Shown: piece after piece, positions 1 to 7,805 of the stretch
Position numbering within the stretch: the first letter of the stretch is position 1
Layout of the letters: each line of letters starts with the position of its first letter
Origin: Sphingosinithalassobacter tenebrarum
Lineage (GTDB): Bacteria; Pseudomonadota; Alphaproteobacteria; Sphingomonadales; Sphingomonadaceae
DNA length: 64,000 nt
Assembly (NCBI RefSeq): GCF_011057975.1
Contig: NZ_CP049109.1
Location: 124,001 to 188,000 of the forward strand
Reading direction: 5' to 3'
Made by a program: the position numbers and the translations under genes
The notes under the pieces: model-generated
The model's input: only the letters and a program-made list of their open reading frames with translations
Told to the model about the DNA's origin: nothing
Databases searched by the model: none

Positions 1-477
1 CGGGATTACGGCGGCGGGTGCCTGGTTACCAATGCCGTACAGCTGCTCGACATCGGCGTTCCGGTCAGCGGGATCAATTCGATGCGCTGCCCGCTCGCGG
101 AAAAATTCGCGGCATGGGTGCGCCACGGCGTTTCTCCGGCAGCGCGCGAGATACTGGGCAGCCCGCTGGTCAAGGTCGAAAGTATGGGCACCTATGCCTG
201 TCGCGGCATCGTCGGTGCCGGGGCCTCGGCCTCGCGCCGCCTTTCCGAGCACGCGCTGGCCAACGCCGTCGACATTTCAGCCTTCGTGCTCGCCGACGGG
301 CGCCGGATCACGGTGCTAGAGGGATGGGATTCCTCCGATCCGGCGGTGCGCCAGTTCATGGCGATCATTCACCGTTCGGCCTGCCGCCGCTTCCGCACCG
401 TACTCGGCCCGGAATATAATGCGGCGCATCACAACCACTTCCATCTCGATATGGGCGAAGGGCCGTTCTGCCGCTGA
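1..477 (+). CDS. extensin-like C-terminal domain protein, 5' end outside window
   Basis: The reading frame is open from the first base, so only the last 158 residues are present. The sequence matches the extensin-like C-terminal domain found in secreted alphaproteobacterial proteins. Two motifs recall zinc ligands of the VanY/M15 peptidase fold: SEHALANAVD (His and Asp) in the middle and HFHLD near the end. These suggest a periplasmic peptidase-like fold acting on cell wall peptides, but no activity is shown. The N-terminal signal region cannot be seen. The family call is fairly firm; the function is inferred from the motif pattern. Confidence 0.8.
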   Translation, partial: RDYGGGCLVTNAVQLLDIGVPVSGINSMRCPLAEKFAAWVRHGVSPAAREILGSPLVKVESMGTYACRGIVGAGASASRRLSEHALANAVDISAFVLADGRRITVLEGWDSSDPAVRQFMAIIHRSACRRFRTVLGPEYNAAHHNHFHLDMGEGPFCR

Positions 478-525
478 GCCGAGTCGTGGTTGCGCGGCGC
501 GCATAATCGGCTAACGGTCGCGCGA

Positions 526-1410
526 ATGAACGATGATACTCGCGTCCCGTCCCGCGTATTCCGGCGCGCCGAAGAAGATGCTCAGTCCGCGCGCCACGCG
601 GGCGGCGGCACGCCGCAGACCGAAGATCCCTCCTATCGGCTCGCCTTTCAGGATCTCGATTTCCTGCTGCGCGAGGACCTGCGCCCGGTCCGCTTCCAGC
701 TCGAATTGCTCAAGCCGACGCTTCTGCTCGACGAAGCGGGGATCGATTCGCTGTTCGTCATGTATGGCTCGGCGCGCATCCCCGAACCGTCCAAGGCCGA
801 GTCGCTGCTCGAACTGGCCGACACGCCCGAATCGCGGCGCGTGGCCGAGCGCCTGGTGGAAAAATCCAAATATTACGACGTCGCGCGCGAGCTGGCGCGG
901 CTTGCCAGCGGCTTTCCGCGCGATGTGAACGGCAAGCGGCATTTCGTCGTCTGCTCGGGCGGCGGCCCCTCGATCATGGAAGCGGCGAATCGCGGCGCAG
1001 TCGATGTCGGCTGCGACACGGTGGGGCTCAATATCGTGCTGCCGCACGAACAGGCGCCCAATCCCTATGTCACCCCGCATCTCAGCTTTCAGTTCCACTA
1101 TTTCGCACTGCGCAAGATGCACTTCCTGCTGCGCGCGCGCGCCGTCGCGGTGTTTCCGGGCGGCTTCGGCACCTTCGACGAATCGTTCGAGCTGCTGACG
1201 CTGATCCAGACGGGCAAGATCGAACCGATCCCGGTGATCTTCTACGGCAAGGAATTCTGGAACCGCGTCGTCAATTTCGAGGCGCTGTGCGAGGAAGGCG
1301 TGATTTCGCCGCGCGACCTGCACCTGTTCCATTTCTGCGAGACCGCCGAAGAGGGCTGGGAGATCGTCCGCAATTTCTGGCGCAAGCGCGGCGAACCCGA
1401 ACTGCCCTGA
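526..1410 (+). CDS. LOG family protein (Rossmann-fold nucleotide phosphoribohydrolase-like)
   Basis: The 294-residue product carries the LOG/lysine decarboxylase-like signature: a CSGGGPSIMEAANRG nucleotide-binding loop followed by PGGFGTFDE, where the Gly-rich loop and Glu form the active site in cytokinin-activating 5'-monophosphate phosphoribohydrolases. About 90 extra residues precede the core, so it is longer than plant-type LOG proteins (about 200 residues) and fits the longer bacterial subgroup that probably acts on nucleoside monophosphates. I chose the ATG at 526; an in-frame TTG at 490 would add 12 residues but has no better ribosome binding site. A terminator-like hairpin follows. 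The substrate is not determined. Confidence 0.85.
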   Translation: MNDDTRVPSRVFRRAEEDAQSARHAGGGTPQTEDPSYRLAFQDLDFLLREDLRPVRFQLELLKPTLLLDEAGIDSLFVMYGSARIPEPSKAESLLELADTPESRRVAERLVEKSKYYDVARELARLASGFPRDVNGKRHFVVCSGGGPSIMEAANRGAVDVGCDTVGLNIVLPHEQAPNPYVTPHLSFQFHYFALRKMHFLLRARAVAVFPGGFGTFDESFELLTLIQTGKIEPIPVIFYGKEFWNRVVNFEALCEEGVISPRDLHLFHFCETAEEGWEIVRNFWRKRGEPELP

Positions 1411-1437
1411 GCAACGGCGCGATCCACGCCCGACAAC

Positions 1438-1474
1438 AAAAAGGCCGCGGCCCGATGCCGGGCGGCGGCCTTTT
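1438..1474. terminator. bidirectional rho-independent terminator
   Basis: A GC-rich inverted repeat (AAAAAGGCCGC ... GCGGCCTTTT) sits between the convergent LOG-family and cytochrome c genes. An A-run on one side and a T-run on the other let it work in both directions. Confidence 0.8.
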
Positions 1475-1491
1475 CGCATTGGGAGACGGGC

Positions 1492-2157
1492 TTACTCGGC
1501 TTCGGCCGGAGCGGCTTCGTTGGCCGTCGCTTCGGCGCCCTCGGCTTCCTCCGCGGCGGCTTCCTCGCCGGCAGGCGCGTCGCCTTCGACCGCTTCGCCT
1601 TCAGCGGCCTCGGTTTCCTCCTCGGCCGGCGCGGGCGGCGGCGGGAAAGGCAGGTTCGAACCCTGCGCGTTGAGATAGGCGATCACATTGGCGCGATCCT
1701 GCGGATCCGACAGGCCCGCAAAGGTCATCTTGGTGCCCGGCGCATAGCGGCGCGGCGATTCGAGCCATTCGTCGAGCGCGTCGAACGACCAGGGGCCTTC
1801 GATCGAGGCAACGGCATCCGAATAGGCGAAGTCCGAGCGATGGCCGTGCGCGGCACCGACCACACCCCACAGATTGGGGCCGAGCCCGTTGGCGCCGCCC
1901 TGGGTGTCGGTGTGGCAGGCAGTGCACTTGCCCTTGTAGATCGCTTCGCCCGCCGCGACATCGGCTTCGGCCAGTCGCGTGGCGATCGGCGCAATGGCAT
2001 CTTCGCCGCCGCCTTCGCCTTCGACTGCCTCGACGGGATAGCCTTCCTTTTCGGGATGGGTTTCAACGAAAATCCCACCGCTCACGATCGAAAGACCAAG
2101 CGCGGCCACCGCGCCAGCCAGAGCCCATCCTGCGATCGTATTCGTGCGGTCCTGCAT
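1492..2157 (-). CDS. membrane-anchored c-type cytochrome (CycM-like)
   Basis: The 221-residue protein has an uncleaved N-terminal membrane anchor (about residues 8-30), a periplasmic class I cytochrome c domain with haem motif C78-x-x-C-H82, and a likely axial Met144 in GTKMTFAG. This matches alphaproteobacterial CycM/c552 cytochromes that carry electrons from the bc1 complex to terminal oxidases. From about residue 170 there is a proline stretch and then a roughly 45-residue tail of almost only Ala, Glu and Gly, which is unusual. The ATG at 2157 was chosen because the anchor starts straight after it; upstream codons look non-coding. The gene is divergent from pheA. Confidence 0.88.
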   Translation of the reverse strand: MQDRTNTIAGWALAGAVAALGLSIVSGGIFVETHPEKEGYPVEAVEGEGGGEDAIAPIATRLAEADVAAGEAIYKGKCTACHTDTQGGANGLGPNLWGVVGAAHGHRSDFAYSDAVASIEGPWSFDALDEWLESPRRYAPGTKMTFAGLSDPQDRANVIAYLNAQGSNLPFPPPPAPAEEETEAAEGEAVEGDAPAGEEAAAEEAEGAEATANEAAPAEAE

Positions 2158-2263
2158 TTTGTCCGGTGCCCCTAGAAAAAAGTGCTGTTCCTTTAGAGCG
2201 CCCTTGCCTGCATCGCAAGGCGGGGTTGCAGGCGAGCAAAAACAGAGGCAATCGCACCGCCCC

Positions 2264-3157
2264 ATGGAAAATTTCGCAGCGCCGGCGCGTCCCATCGTCG
2301 CCAGAATGATCGAAGCCGCGGCAAATGCGCCGCATCGCGCCGTCGCCTTTCAGGGCGCGCCGGGCGCCAACTCGCATCTCGCCGCGCTCGAAGCCTTTCC
2401 CGATTGCCTGCCGCTCCCCTGTTTCAGTTTCGAGGACGCGATCGATTCCGTGCGCGACGGGCGCGCCGACTGCGCGCTGATTCCGATCGAGAATTCCCTC
2501 CACGGACGCGTTGCCGATATCCATTTTCTCCTTCCCGAATCGGGACTTGTCATTACCGGCGAGCATTTTCGACCGATCCGTCACGCCCTGCTCGGCACCG
2601 GCAAGGTCGCCGATATCCGCGAGGCGATGAGTCACGTTCAGGCGCTCGGCCAGTGCCGCCACTGGCTGAAGGCGCGCGGCATCCACCCCGTTGCCTATCC
2701 CGACACGGCAGGCGCCGCCGCGGCGGTCGCCGAACTTGCCGATCCGGCGATCGGAGCGCTCGCCCCGGCAGGGGCCGCGGGTATTTACGGGCTCAATCTG
2801 CTCGCCGACGATATCGCCGATGCGGAACATAACATGACGCGTTTCGTCGCGCTGGCACGCGAGGCGGCGCCGGTAGCCGGCGACGGACCGTTCATGACGA
2901 CCTTCATATTCGAAGTGCGCAACATCCCCGCCGCGCTCTACAAGGCGCTGGGCGGTTTCGCGACCAACGGCGTCAACATGACCAAGCTCGAAAGCTATCA
3001 GCGCGGGGGCAGTTTCGCGGCTTCGGAATTCTATGCCGATATCGTCGGCCGACCCGGCGATCCGGCGGTCGATCGCGCGCTCGAGGAACTCGGCTTCCAC
3101 ACCAAATGGGTGCGTCTGCTCGGCACCTATCCGCAGGCGCGCGCCCGGCCGGGCTAA
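2264..3157 (+). CDS. pheA: prephenate dehydratase
   Basis: This enzyme converts prephenate to phenylpyruvate in phenylalanine synthesis. The 297-residue protein has the two-lobed dehydratase domain (about residues 20-200) with the catalytic TRF motif in NMTRFVALAR, followed by an ACT regulatory domain containing NIPAALYKALGGFA and TKLES, the usual phenylalanine-binding segments. There is no fused chorismate mutase. The ATG at 2264 is preferred; the frame continues upstream but overlaps the divergent promoter region of the cytochrome gene. Feedback inhibition by phenylalanine is expected from the ACT domain. Confidence 0.95.
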   Translation: MENFAAPARPIVARMIEAAANAPHRAVAFQGAPGANSHLAALEAFPDCLPLPCFSFEDAIDSVRDGRADCALIPIENSLHGRVADIHFLLPESGLVITGEHFRPIRHALLGTGKVADIREAMSHVQALGQCRHWLKARGIHPVAYPDTAGAAAAVAELADPAIGALAPAGAAGIYGLNLLADDIADAEHNMTRFVALAREAAPVAGDGPFMTTFIFEVRNIPAALYKALGGFATNGVNMTKLESYQRGGSFAASEFYADIVGRPGDPAVDRALEELGFHTKWVRLLGTYPQARARPG

Positions 3158-3172
3158 CGGCCCGACTGATCC

Positions 3173-4042
3173 CTACGACCCGGCTTCGGCCCAGGCGCTG
3201 AGCAGCGTGTGCGCGATCGCGATGGGTGGCGGCGCGCCGAAAGGCGCATCGGCCTCGCCCGCCAGCGCCGCGCGCACCTCGTCGCGCGCGAACCAGCGCG
3301 CATCCTCGATCTCGTTGGTATCGACCGTGATGCGATCGTCCGCCGCCTGCCCGACACAGGCGATCATCAGCGAGGACGGGAAGGGCCAGGGCTGGCTCGC
3401 GACATAGCGGACATTGGTGACGCGCACGCCTGATTCCTCGAGTGTTTCGCGCGCCACGGCTTCCTCGATCGATTCACCCGGCTCGAGAAAGCCCGCCAGC
3501 GCCGAATAGCGCCCGGGCGCCCAGCTTGCCTGCCGCCCGAGCAGCGCGCGCCCGTCATGCTCGGCGATCATGATGACCACCGGATCGGTGCGCGGGAAAT
3601 GCTCTGCGTCGCAATTGTCGCATTTGCGCGCCCAGCCCGCACGGAACGTATGGGTGGCATGCCCGCAGCGCGCGCAGAAACGGTGGCGGCGATGCCAGTC
3701 GACGACACTGCGCGCGCCGGCATAGAGCGCGGCTTCGGATTCGGGCAGGCGCGCGATCGCGTCGAACAGCCCGCCGGGCCGCTCGCCCGCACTACGCGGC
3801 GGATCGAGCGGTGCGAAATGCGGCACGCCCTCGATCAGGCCGAGCAGCACCAACGGCGGCGCTTCGCCCTGGTCGGCCAGCATGGTCCAGGTCAGGCGGT
3901 CCTCCGCCAGCACCGGATCGAGATCGTCGAGCCCGAGCAGCCGTGCCTTCGGATCGCGCAGTGCGTTCGCAAGCGCCGCTTCGTCGTGGCGCATCCAGTC
4001 GGCGCGGTCGATCACCGCGCCGGTGAAGCCCGGCGCCCTCAC
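3173..4042 (-). CDS. nudC: NAD(+)/NADH pyrophosphatase (Nudix)
   Basis: The enzyme hydrolyses NADH, or NAD caps on RNA, to nicotinamide mononucleotide and AMP. The 289-residue product shows a four-Cys zinc ribbon (C123, C126, C141, C144), a complete Nudix box from G184 to V206, and the NudC-specific SQPWPFP motif after it. A GTG start at 4042 overlaps the upstream hydrolase stop as GTGA, which supports this start and translational coupling. It is the last gene of the minus-strand chain mutY > serine hydrolase > nudC. The identification is firm. Confidence 0.93.
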   Translation of the reverse strand: MRAPGFTGAVIDRADWMRHDEAALANALRDPKARLLGLDDLDPVLAEDRLTWTMLADQGEAPPLVLLGLIEGVPHFAPLDPPRSAGERPGGLFDAIARLPESEAALYAGARSVVDWHRRHRFCARCGHATHTFRAGWARKCDNCDAEHFPRTDPVVIMIAEHDGRALLGRQASWAPGRYSALAGFLEPGESIEEAVARETLEESGVRVTNVRYVASQPWPFPSSLMIACVGQAADDRITVDTNEIEDARWFARDEVRAALAGEADAPFGAPPPIAIAHTLLSAWAEAGS

Positions 4043-5352
4043 GGCGTCATGTCGGCATAGACGGCCGTCACTGCATCGTCGCGCAGCGGCCATTTGTCCG
4101 ACGGCATGTAATTGACCATCACCGTGCCGCGCACGCCGTTCTCGGGATCGACCCAGCCGGTCGTCCCCGCCGCGCCGCCCCAGCCATAAGTGCCCTTGCC
4201 TGCACCGCCCGGCCTTGCTTCGAGATAGACAGAGCCGCCCGCGCCGAAGCCCATCCGGCCGCTCGTCGCGCCGCCGGTGGCACCCGAAACACCCTGGAAG
4301 TACACGCCTTCGGGCAACAGGTTCGACATCGCCAGGCGCACGGTTTCCGCGCGCATCACGCGCACGCCGTCGAGTTCGCCTTGATTGAGCAGCATGTGCA
4401 GGAAACGGTCATAATCGCGCGCCGACATGACCAGCCCCGCCCCGCCATAGGGAAAGCTCGGCGGCTGGGCGAAGACCGAATTGTCGCCGGGATCGACCGG
4501 CGTGCGAGCATCGCCGACGAAGAAATAATTGGTCGAGAGGCGACCGACCTCGCTCTGCGGCACCGTCCAGTAGCTCGACGTCATGCCGAGCGGATCGAAC
4601 AATCGCTGCTGGACGAACTGATCGAAGGACATGCCGCTGGCGACTTCGATCACGCGACCCATAACATCGAGCCCGATCGAATAGCTCCATTTCGTCCCCG
4701 GATCGGCGATCAGCGGCAGCGTGGCGACGCGATCGGCGAATTCGGCGAGCGTTTCGGGGCGGGTCCGGCGAAACGCGACTTCCTGCTGGACGTTGATCGC
4801 CGCGGGGTTGATGCCCAGCCGGTTATATTCGTCGAGCAGCGGCCCCTTGGTGATGATGTTGTAGCCGAGCCCGGCGGTATGCGTCAGCAGGTGACGGATC
4901 GTCACCGGCCCGGCAGCCGGCCGCGTTTCGAGGCTGTTTTCGGGGTCGGTCAGCACTTCCATCTCGGCAAAACCGGGGATAAAATCCGAAACCGGCTGAT
5001 CGAGGCTGATCTTGCCCTCTTCGACCAGGATCATCGCCGCCATGCCGGTGATCGGCTTGGTCATCGAATAGACGCGCCAGAGCGAATCGGGATCGGCGGC
5101 GGCGGCATCGGCACCGTCGGCGATATTGCCCGCACTGGCGAATACCGGATCGCCACGCCCGCCATAGGCGATGACGACGCCCGGCGCCTTGTCCTGCGCC
5201 ACATAGCGTTCGACGAGCGCCTGCGTCGCGACCGATGCCGGGGCGCTACTGACAACCGGCGCCGTCTGTCCGCCGGTCTGCGCGATACAGGCCGTGGTGG
5301 CCAGGAATGCGGCGGCAATCCCCGCCAGTCCGAAACGATTCAGATGCAGCAT
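4039..5352 (-). CDS. serine hydrolase of the beta-lactamase class C / EstB family, exported
   Basis: The 437-residue protein starts with a signal peptide ending near Cys22 (an imperfect lipobox, so lipoprotein status is uncertain). The catalytic SxxK motif is S96-M-T-K99, and a late GYGWGGAAGT segment sits where this family has its third conserved box. The family includes esterases, D-aminopeptidases and LovD-like acyltransferases as well as AmpC, so resistance to beta-lactams should not be assumed. The ATG at 5352 overlaps the end of mutY by 13 bases, and its own stop overlaps the nudC start. Substrate unknown. Confidence 0.85.
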   Translation of the reverse strand: MLHLNRFGLAGIAAAFLATTACIAQTGGQTAPVVSSAPASVATQALVERYVAQDKAPGVVIAYGGRGDPVFASAGNIADGADAAAADPDSLWRVYSMTKPITGMAAMILVEEGKISLDQPVSDFIPGFAEMEVLTDPENSLETRPAAGPVTIRHLLTHTAGLGYNIITKGPLLDEYNRLGINPAAINVQQEVAFRRTRPETLAEFADRVATLPLIADPGTKWSYSIGLDVMGRVIEVASGMSFDQFVQQRLFDPLGMTSSYWTVPQSEVGRLSTNYFFVGDARTPVDPGDNSVFAQPPSFPYGGAGLVMSARDYDRFLHMLLNQGELDGVRVMRAETVRLAMSNLLPEGVYFQGVSGATGGATSGRMGFGAGGSVYLEARPGGAGKGTYGWGGAAGTTGWVDPENGVRGTVMVNYMPSDKWPLRDDAVTAVYADMTP

Positions 5353-6410
5353 CTCTCTCTCCCGAATGCGCGAGCGGCCTTGGCGAAAACGGTCGGCAGA
5401 CCCGCCGCCTCGATTTCCGCCACCGGCCACCACTCGCCCTGGTCGACTTCCGGTCGCACCGCCACATCGGCCATTGCGAGCGCGACGTCGAGCCGGAAAT
5501 GGGTGAAACCGTGGCTTATATGTGTGTCACTGATATGCCACTCGGCCGCGACCGGCGCCCCCGCCAGCTTCGGCGGTTCGGCCTGCCACGGCCCGGTCGG
5601 CAGCGCACGCATCCCGCCCAGCAGCCCTTTCTCCGGCCGCCGCACCAGCAGCACCTCGCCGCCCTGCTCGATCCAGAAGAAGGTGCCGTGGCGCTGCGGC
5701 CGCTCGGGCTTGGGCGTCTTGCGCGGATAGGTTTCGGGCATGCCGCCCGAATGCGCCGCGCAATCGCCGCGCAACGGGCAGAGCATGCATCTGGGCGCCC
5801 GCGCGGTGCAGATGGTAGCGCCCAGATCCATCATCGCCTGCGCAAAGTCGCCCGGACGGGCATCGGGCGTGATGCCGTCGGCAAGCGCATGGATGCGCGG
5901 CTTGGCCGCGGGCAATGGCGTCTCGACCGCGAACAGTCGCGACACGACCCGTTCGACATTGGCATCGACCACCACTGCGCGTTCATCGAAAGCGATCGCC
6001 GCGACCGCCGCCGCCGTATAGCCGCCGACACCGGGCAGCGCGCGCAGCCCGGCCTCGGTACGTGGCAGCTGCCCGTCATGTTCGCCTGCCACCGTGCGCG
6101 CGCAGGCGAGCAGGTTCCGCGCGCGCGCATAGTAGCCGAGCCCCGCCCAGGCGGCCATCAGATCGGCATCGTCGGCCGCGGCGAGGCTCGCGAAATCGGG
6201 CCAGCGCGTCGTGAATTTCTCGAAATAGGGCTTTACCGTCGCAACCTGCGTCTGTTGCAGCATCACTTCGGACAGCCAGACGCGATACGGGTCCATCGCC
6301 GGCGTTCCGGGCGGCGCGCGCCAGGGCAGGACGCGGGCATGTTTGTCGTACCATTCGAGCAAATCGCGCGCGATCGCGCCATCGAAGTCGCAAGGAAGAT
6401 TGTCGGACAC
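5340..6410 (-). CDS. mutY: A/G-specific adenine glycosylase
   Basis: MutY removes adenine mispaired with 8-oxoguanine. The 356-residue product contains the catalytic Glu48 in WLSEVMLQQTQV, a helix-hairpin-helix LPGVGGYTA, catalytic Asp149 in VVVDANVERV, and a [4Fe-4S] cluster loop (C201-x6-C208-x2-C211-x5-C217). The C-terminal Nudix-like domain reads 8-oxoG. I use the GTG at 6410; the open frame runs further upstream but would collide with the divergent DciA-like gene starting at 6439. The 28-base gap means the two divergent genes have closely packed promoters. Confidence 0.94.
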   Translation of the reverse strand: MSDNLPCDFDGAIARDLLEWYDKHARVLPWRAPPGTPAMDPYRVWLSEVMLQQTQVATVKPYFEKFTTRWPDFASLAAADDADLMAAWAGLGYYARARNLLACARTVAGEHDGQLPRTEAGLRALPGVGGYTAAAVAAIAFDERAVVVDANVERVVSRLFAVETPLPAAKPRIHALADGITPDARPGDFAQAMMDLGATICTARAPRCMLCPLRGDCAAHSGGMPETYPRKTPKPERPQRHGTFFWIEQGGEVLLVRRPEKGLLGGMRALPTGPWQAEPPKLAGAPVAAEWHISDTHISHGFTHFRLDVALAMADVAVRPEVDQGEWWPVAEIEAAGLPTVFAKAARAFGRERCCI

Positions 6411-6438
6411 GCCCCGGCTATGGCATGAGAGTGCGACA

Positions 6439-6975
6439 ATGAAAAAGACCACATCCTCCAGAACGCGGAAATCCGAACAGACGCCGCGGCGCAGCATGCG
6501 CGCACGGCCGGTGGCCGAGCTCGTGCCGGACGTCGGCCGCGCGACCTTCCGCAAATTCGGATTCGTCCAGCACTCCGTGGTCAGCCGCTGGAGCGAAATC
6601 GTCGGCGAACGCTTTGCCGGCGTTTCGGCACCCGAATCGATTCGCTTTCCGCCGGGCAAGCGCGCCGAGGGCGTATTGACGCTGATCGCGGGCGGCGCGC
6701 ATGCGCCGATGCTGCAGCATCTCGGCCCCGAGATTGTCGAGCGAGTCAATCGCTTCTTCGGCTATCCCGCCATCGCCCGAGTCGCGATCCGCCACGGCAG
6801 CGTGCAGCGCCGCCAGGCCGCGCCGCCGCCGCCCGCGCCCACCCCGATCCCCGAAGAGCTGGGCGAAAGCCTGCGCACCGTCGCCGATCCCGAGCTGCGC
6901 GCGGTGCTCGAATCGCTCGCTGCGGGCGTGGCCAAGAAATCGACCGAAATTCCCATGCTGGGCAAGATCAGCTGA
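6439..6975 (+). CDS. DUF721 / DciA-like protein
   Basis: The 178-residue protein matches DUF721, the DciA family that loads the replicative helicase in bacteria lacking DnaC. The conserved core is the segment with FVQHSVVSRWSEIVGERF, followed by a short basic and proline-rich linker. The extra C-terminal part (about 60 residues) is typical of alphaproteobacterial members. The ATG at 6439 is the first reasonable start downstream of the divergent mutY start. The helicase-loading role is inferred from the family; the local context (mutY, smc) is broadly DNA maintenance. Confidence 0.8.
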   Translation: MKKTTSSRTRKSEQTPRRSMRARPVAELVPDVGRATFRKFGFVQHSVVSRWSEIVGERFAGVSAPESIRFPPGKRAEGVLTLIAGGAHAPMLQHLGPEIVERVNRFFGYPAIARVAIRHGSVQRRQAAPPPPAPTPIPEELGESLRTVADPELRAVLESLAAGVAKKSTEIPMLGKIS

Positions 6976-7016
6976 TCGCATCGCCCCGCGCGTTCGCATA
7001 ACCGGAGAAGTCGCAG

Positions 7017-7775
7017 ATGCGTTCCCCCTTTCGTTTTTCGTTGCTGGCCGTCCTCGCGGCACCGTTCCTGATGCTTGCCTCGTGCGGCAATGGCGGGGCC
7101 GATTCGAACCTTACGGTACAGGCCGATCCGGTGGCGAATGTGGCCGCGGAGCAAGGCCGGCCCTGGACCGAAGTCGTGGTGAAGACCGAAGAAGGCGGCT
7201 ATCGCGTCGGCAATCCCGACGCGCCGATCAAGTTCCTTGAATATGGCTCGCGCAGCTGCCCGGCCTGCTATGCCTTCGCGACCACCGGCTTCACGCCGCT
7301 GATGGAAAATTATGTTTCCACCGGTCGCGTCAGCTATGAATTTCGTGACTATCTGATTCACCCTCAGGATCTCGGGCTCGCGCTGCTCGGCCGCTGCGTC
7401 GGCGAAGAACGCTTCTTCCCGATGCTCGATCAGATGTTCGAGGCGCAGCCGCAATTCGCCGAGAAGGAGCGCGGGCTCGCTCCGCAGCGGGTGCAGCAAC
7501 TGCGCAGCATGCCCGCTCCCCAGGCGGCACCGCAGTGGATGGAAGCGCTCGGCTATGTCGATTTCGTCAAGCAGCGCGGCGTGCCGCAATCGAAGGTCGA
7601 TGCCTGCCTTGCCGATCAGGATGCGATCGCCGAACTGGTGCGCATGATGCGCCATGCTTCGAACGAACTGGGCGTCCGCGGCACGCCGACCTTCTTCATC
7701 AACGGCGAGCAGGTGCAGAGCGGTATCATCTGGTCCGATATCGAGCCGCAGATCCGCGCCGCGGGCGCGCGTTAA
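7017..7775 (+). CDS. DsbA-like thiol-disulfide oxidoreductase, lipoprotein
   Basis: The 252-residue protein has a signal peptide with lipobox LASC (Cys23), a thioredoxin fold with active-site C81-P-A-C84, and a cis-Pro loop GTPTFFIN near the C terminus. A helical insertion lies between, as in the DsbA/DsbG-like thioredoxin_4 family of alphaproteobacteria. It probably oxidises or isomerises disulfides in the periplasm while anchored in a membrane. CCGGAGAAG precedes the ATG as ribosome binding site. It sits 30 bases upstream of smc. A DsbB homologue is encoded at 14016-14504. Confidence 0.88.
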   Translation: MRSPFRFSLLAVLAAPFLMLASCGNGGADSNLTVQADPVANVAAEQGRPWTEVVVKTEEGGYRVGNPDAPIKFLEYGSRSCPACYAFATTGFTPLMENYVSTGRVSYEFRDYLIHPQDLGLALLGRCVGEERFFPMLDQMFEAQPQFAEKERGLAPQRVQQLRSMPAPQAAPQWMEALGYVDFVKQRGVPQSKVDACLADQDAIAELVRMMRHASNELGVRGTPTFFINGEQVQSGIIWSDIEPQIRAAGAR

Positions 7776-7805
7776 GGCGCGGCGGCGGGCGGCGCGGGAG
7801 CGGCG

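Noticed and set aside
4039..5352. Calling the serine hydrolase an AmpC beta-lactamase
   Set aside because: The family includes many esterases and peptidases, and no resistance-specific feature or ampR neighbour is present.
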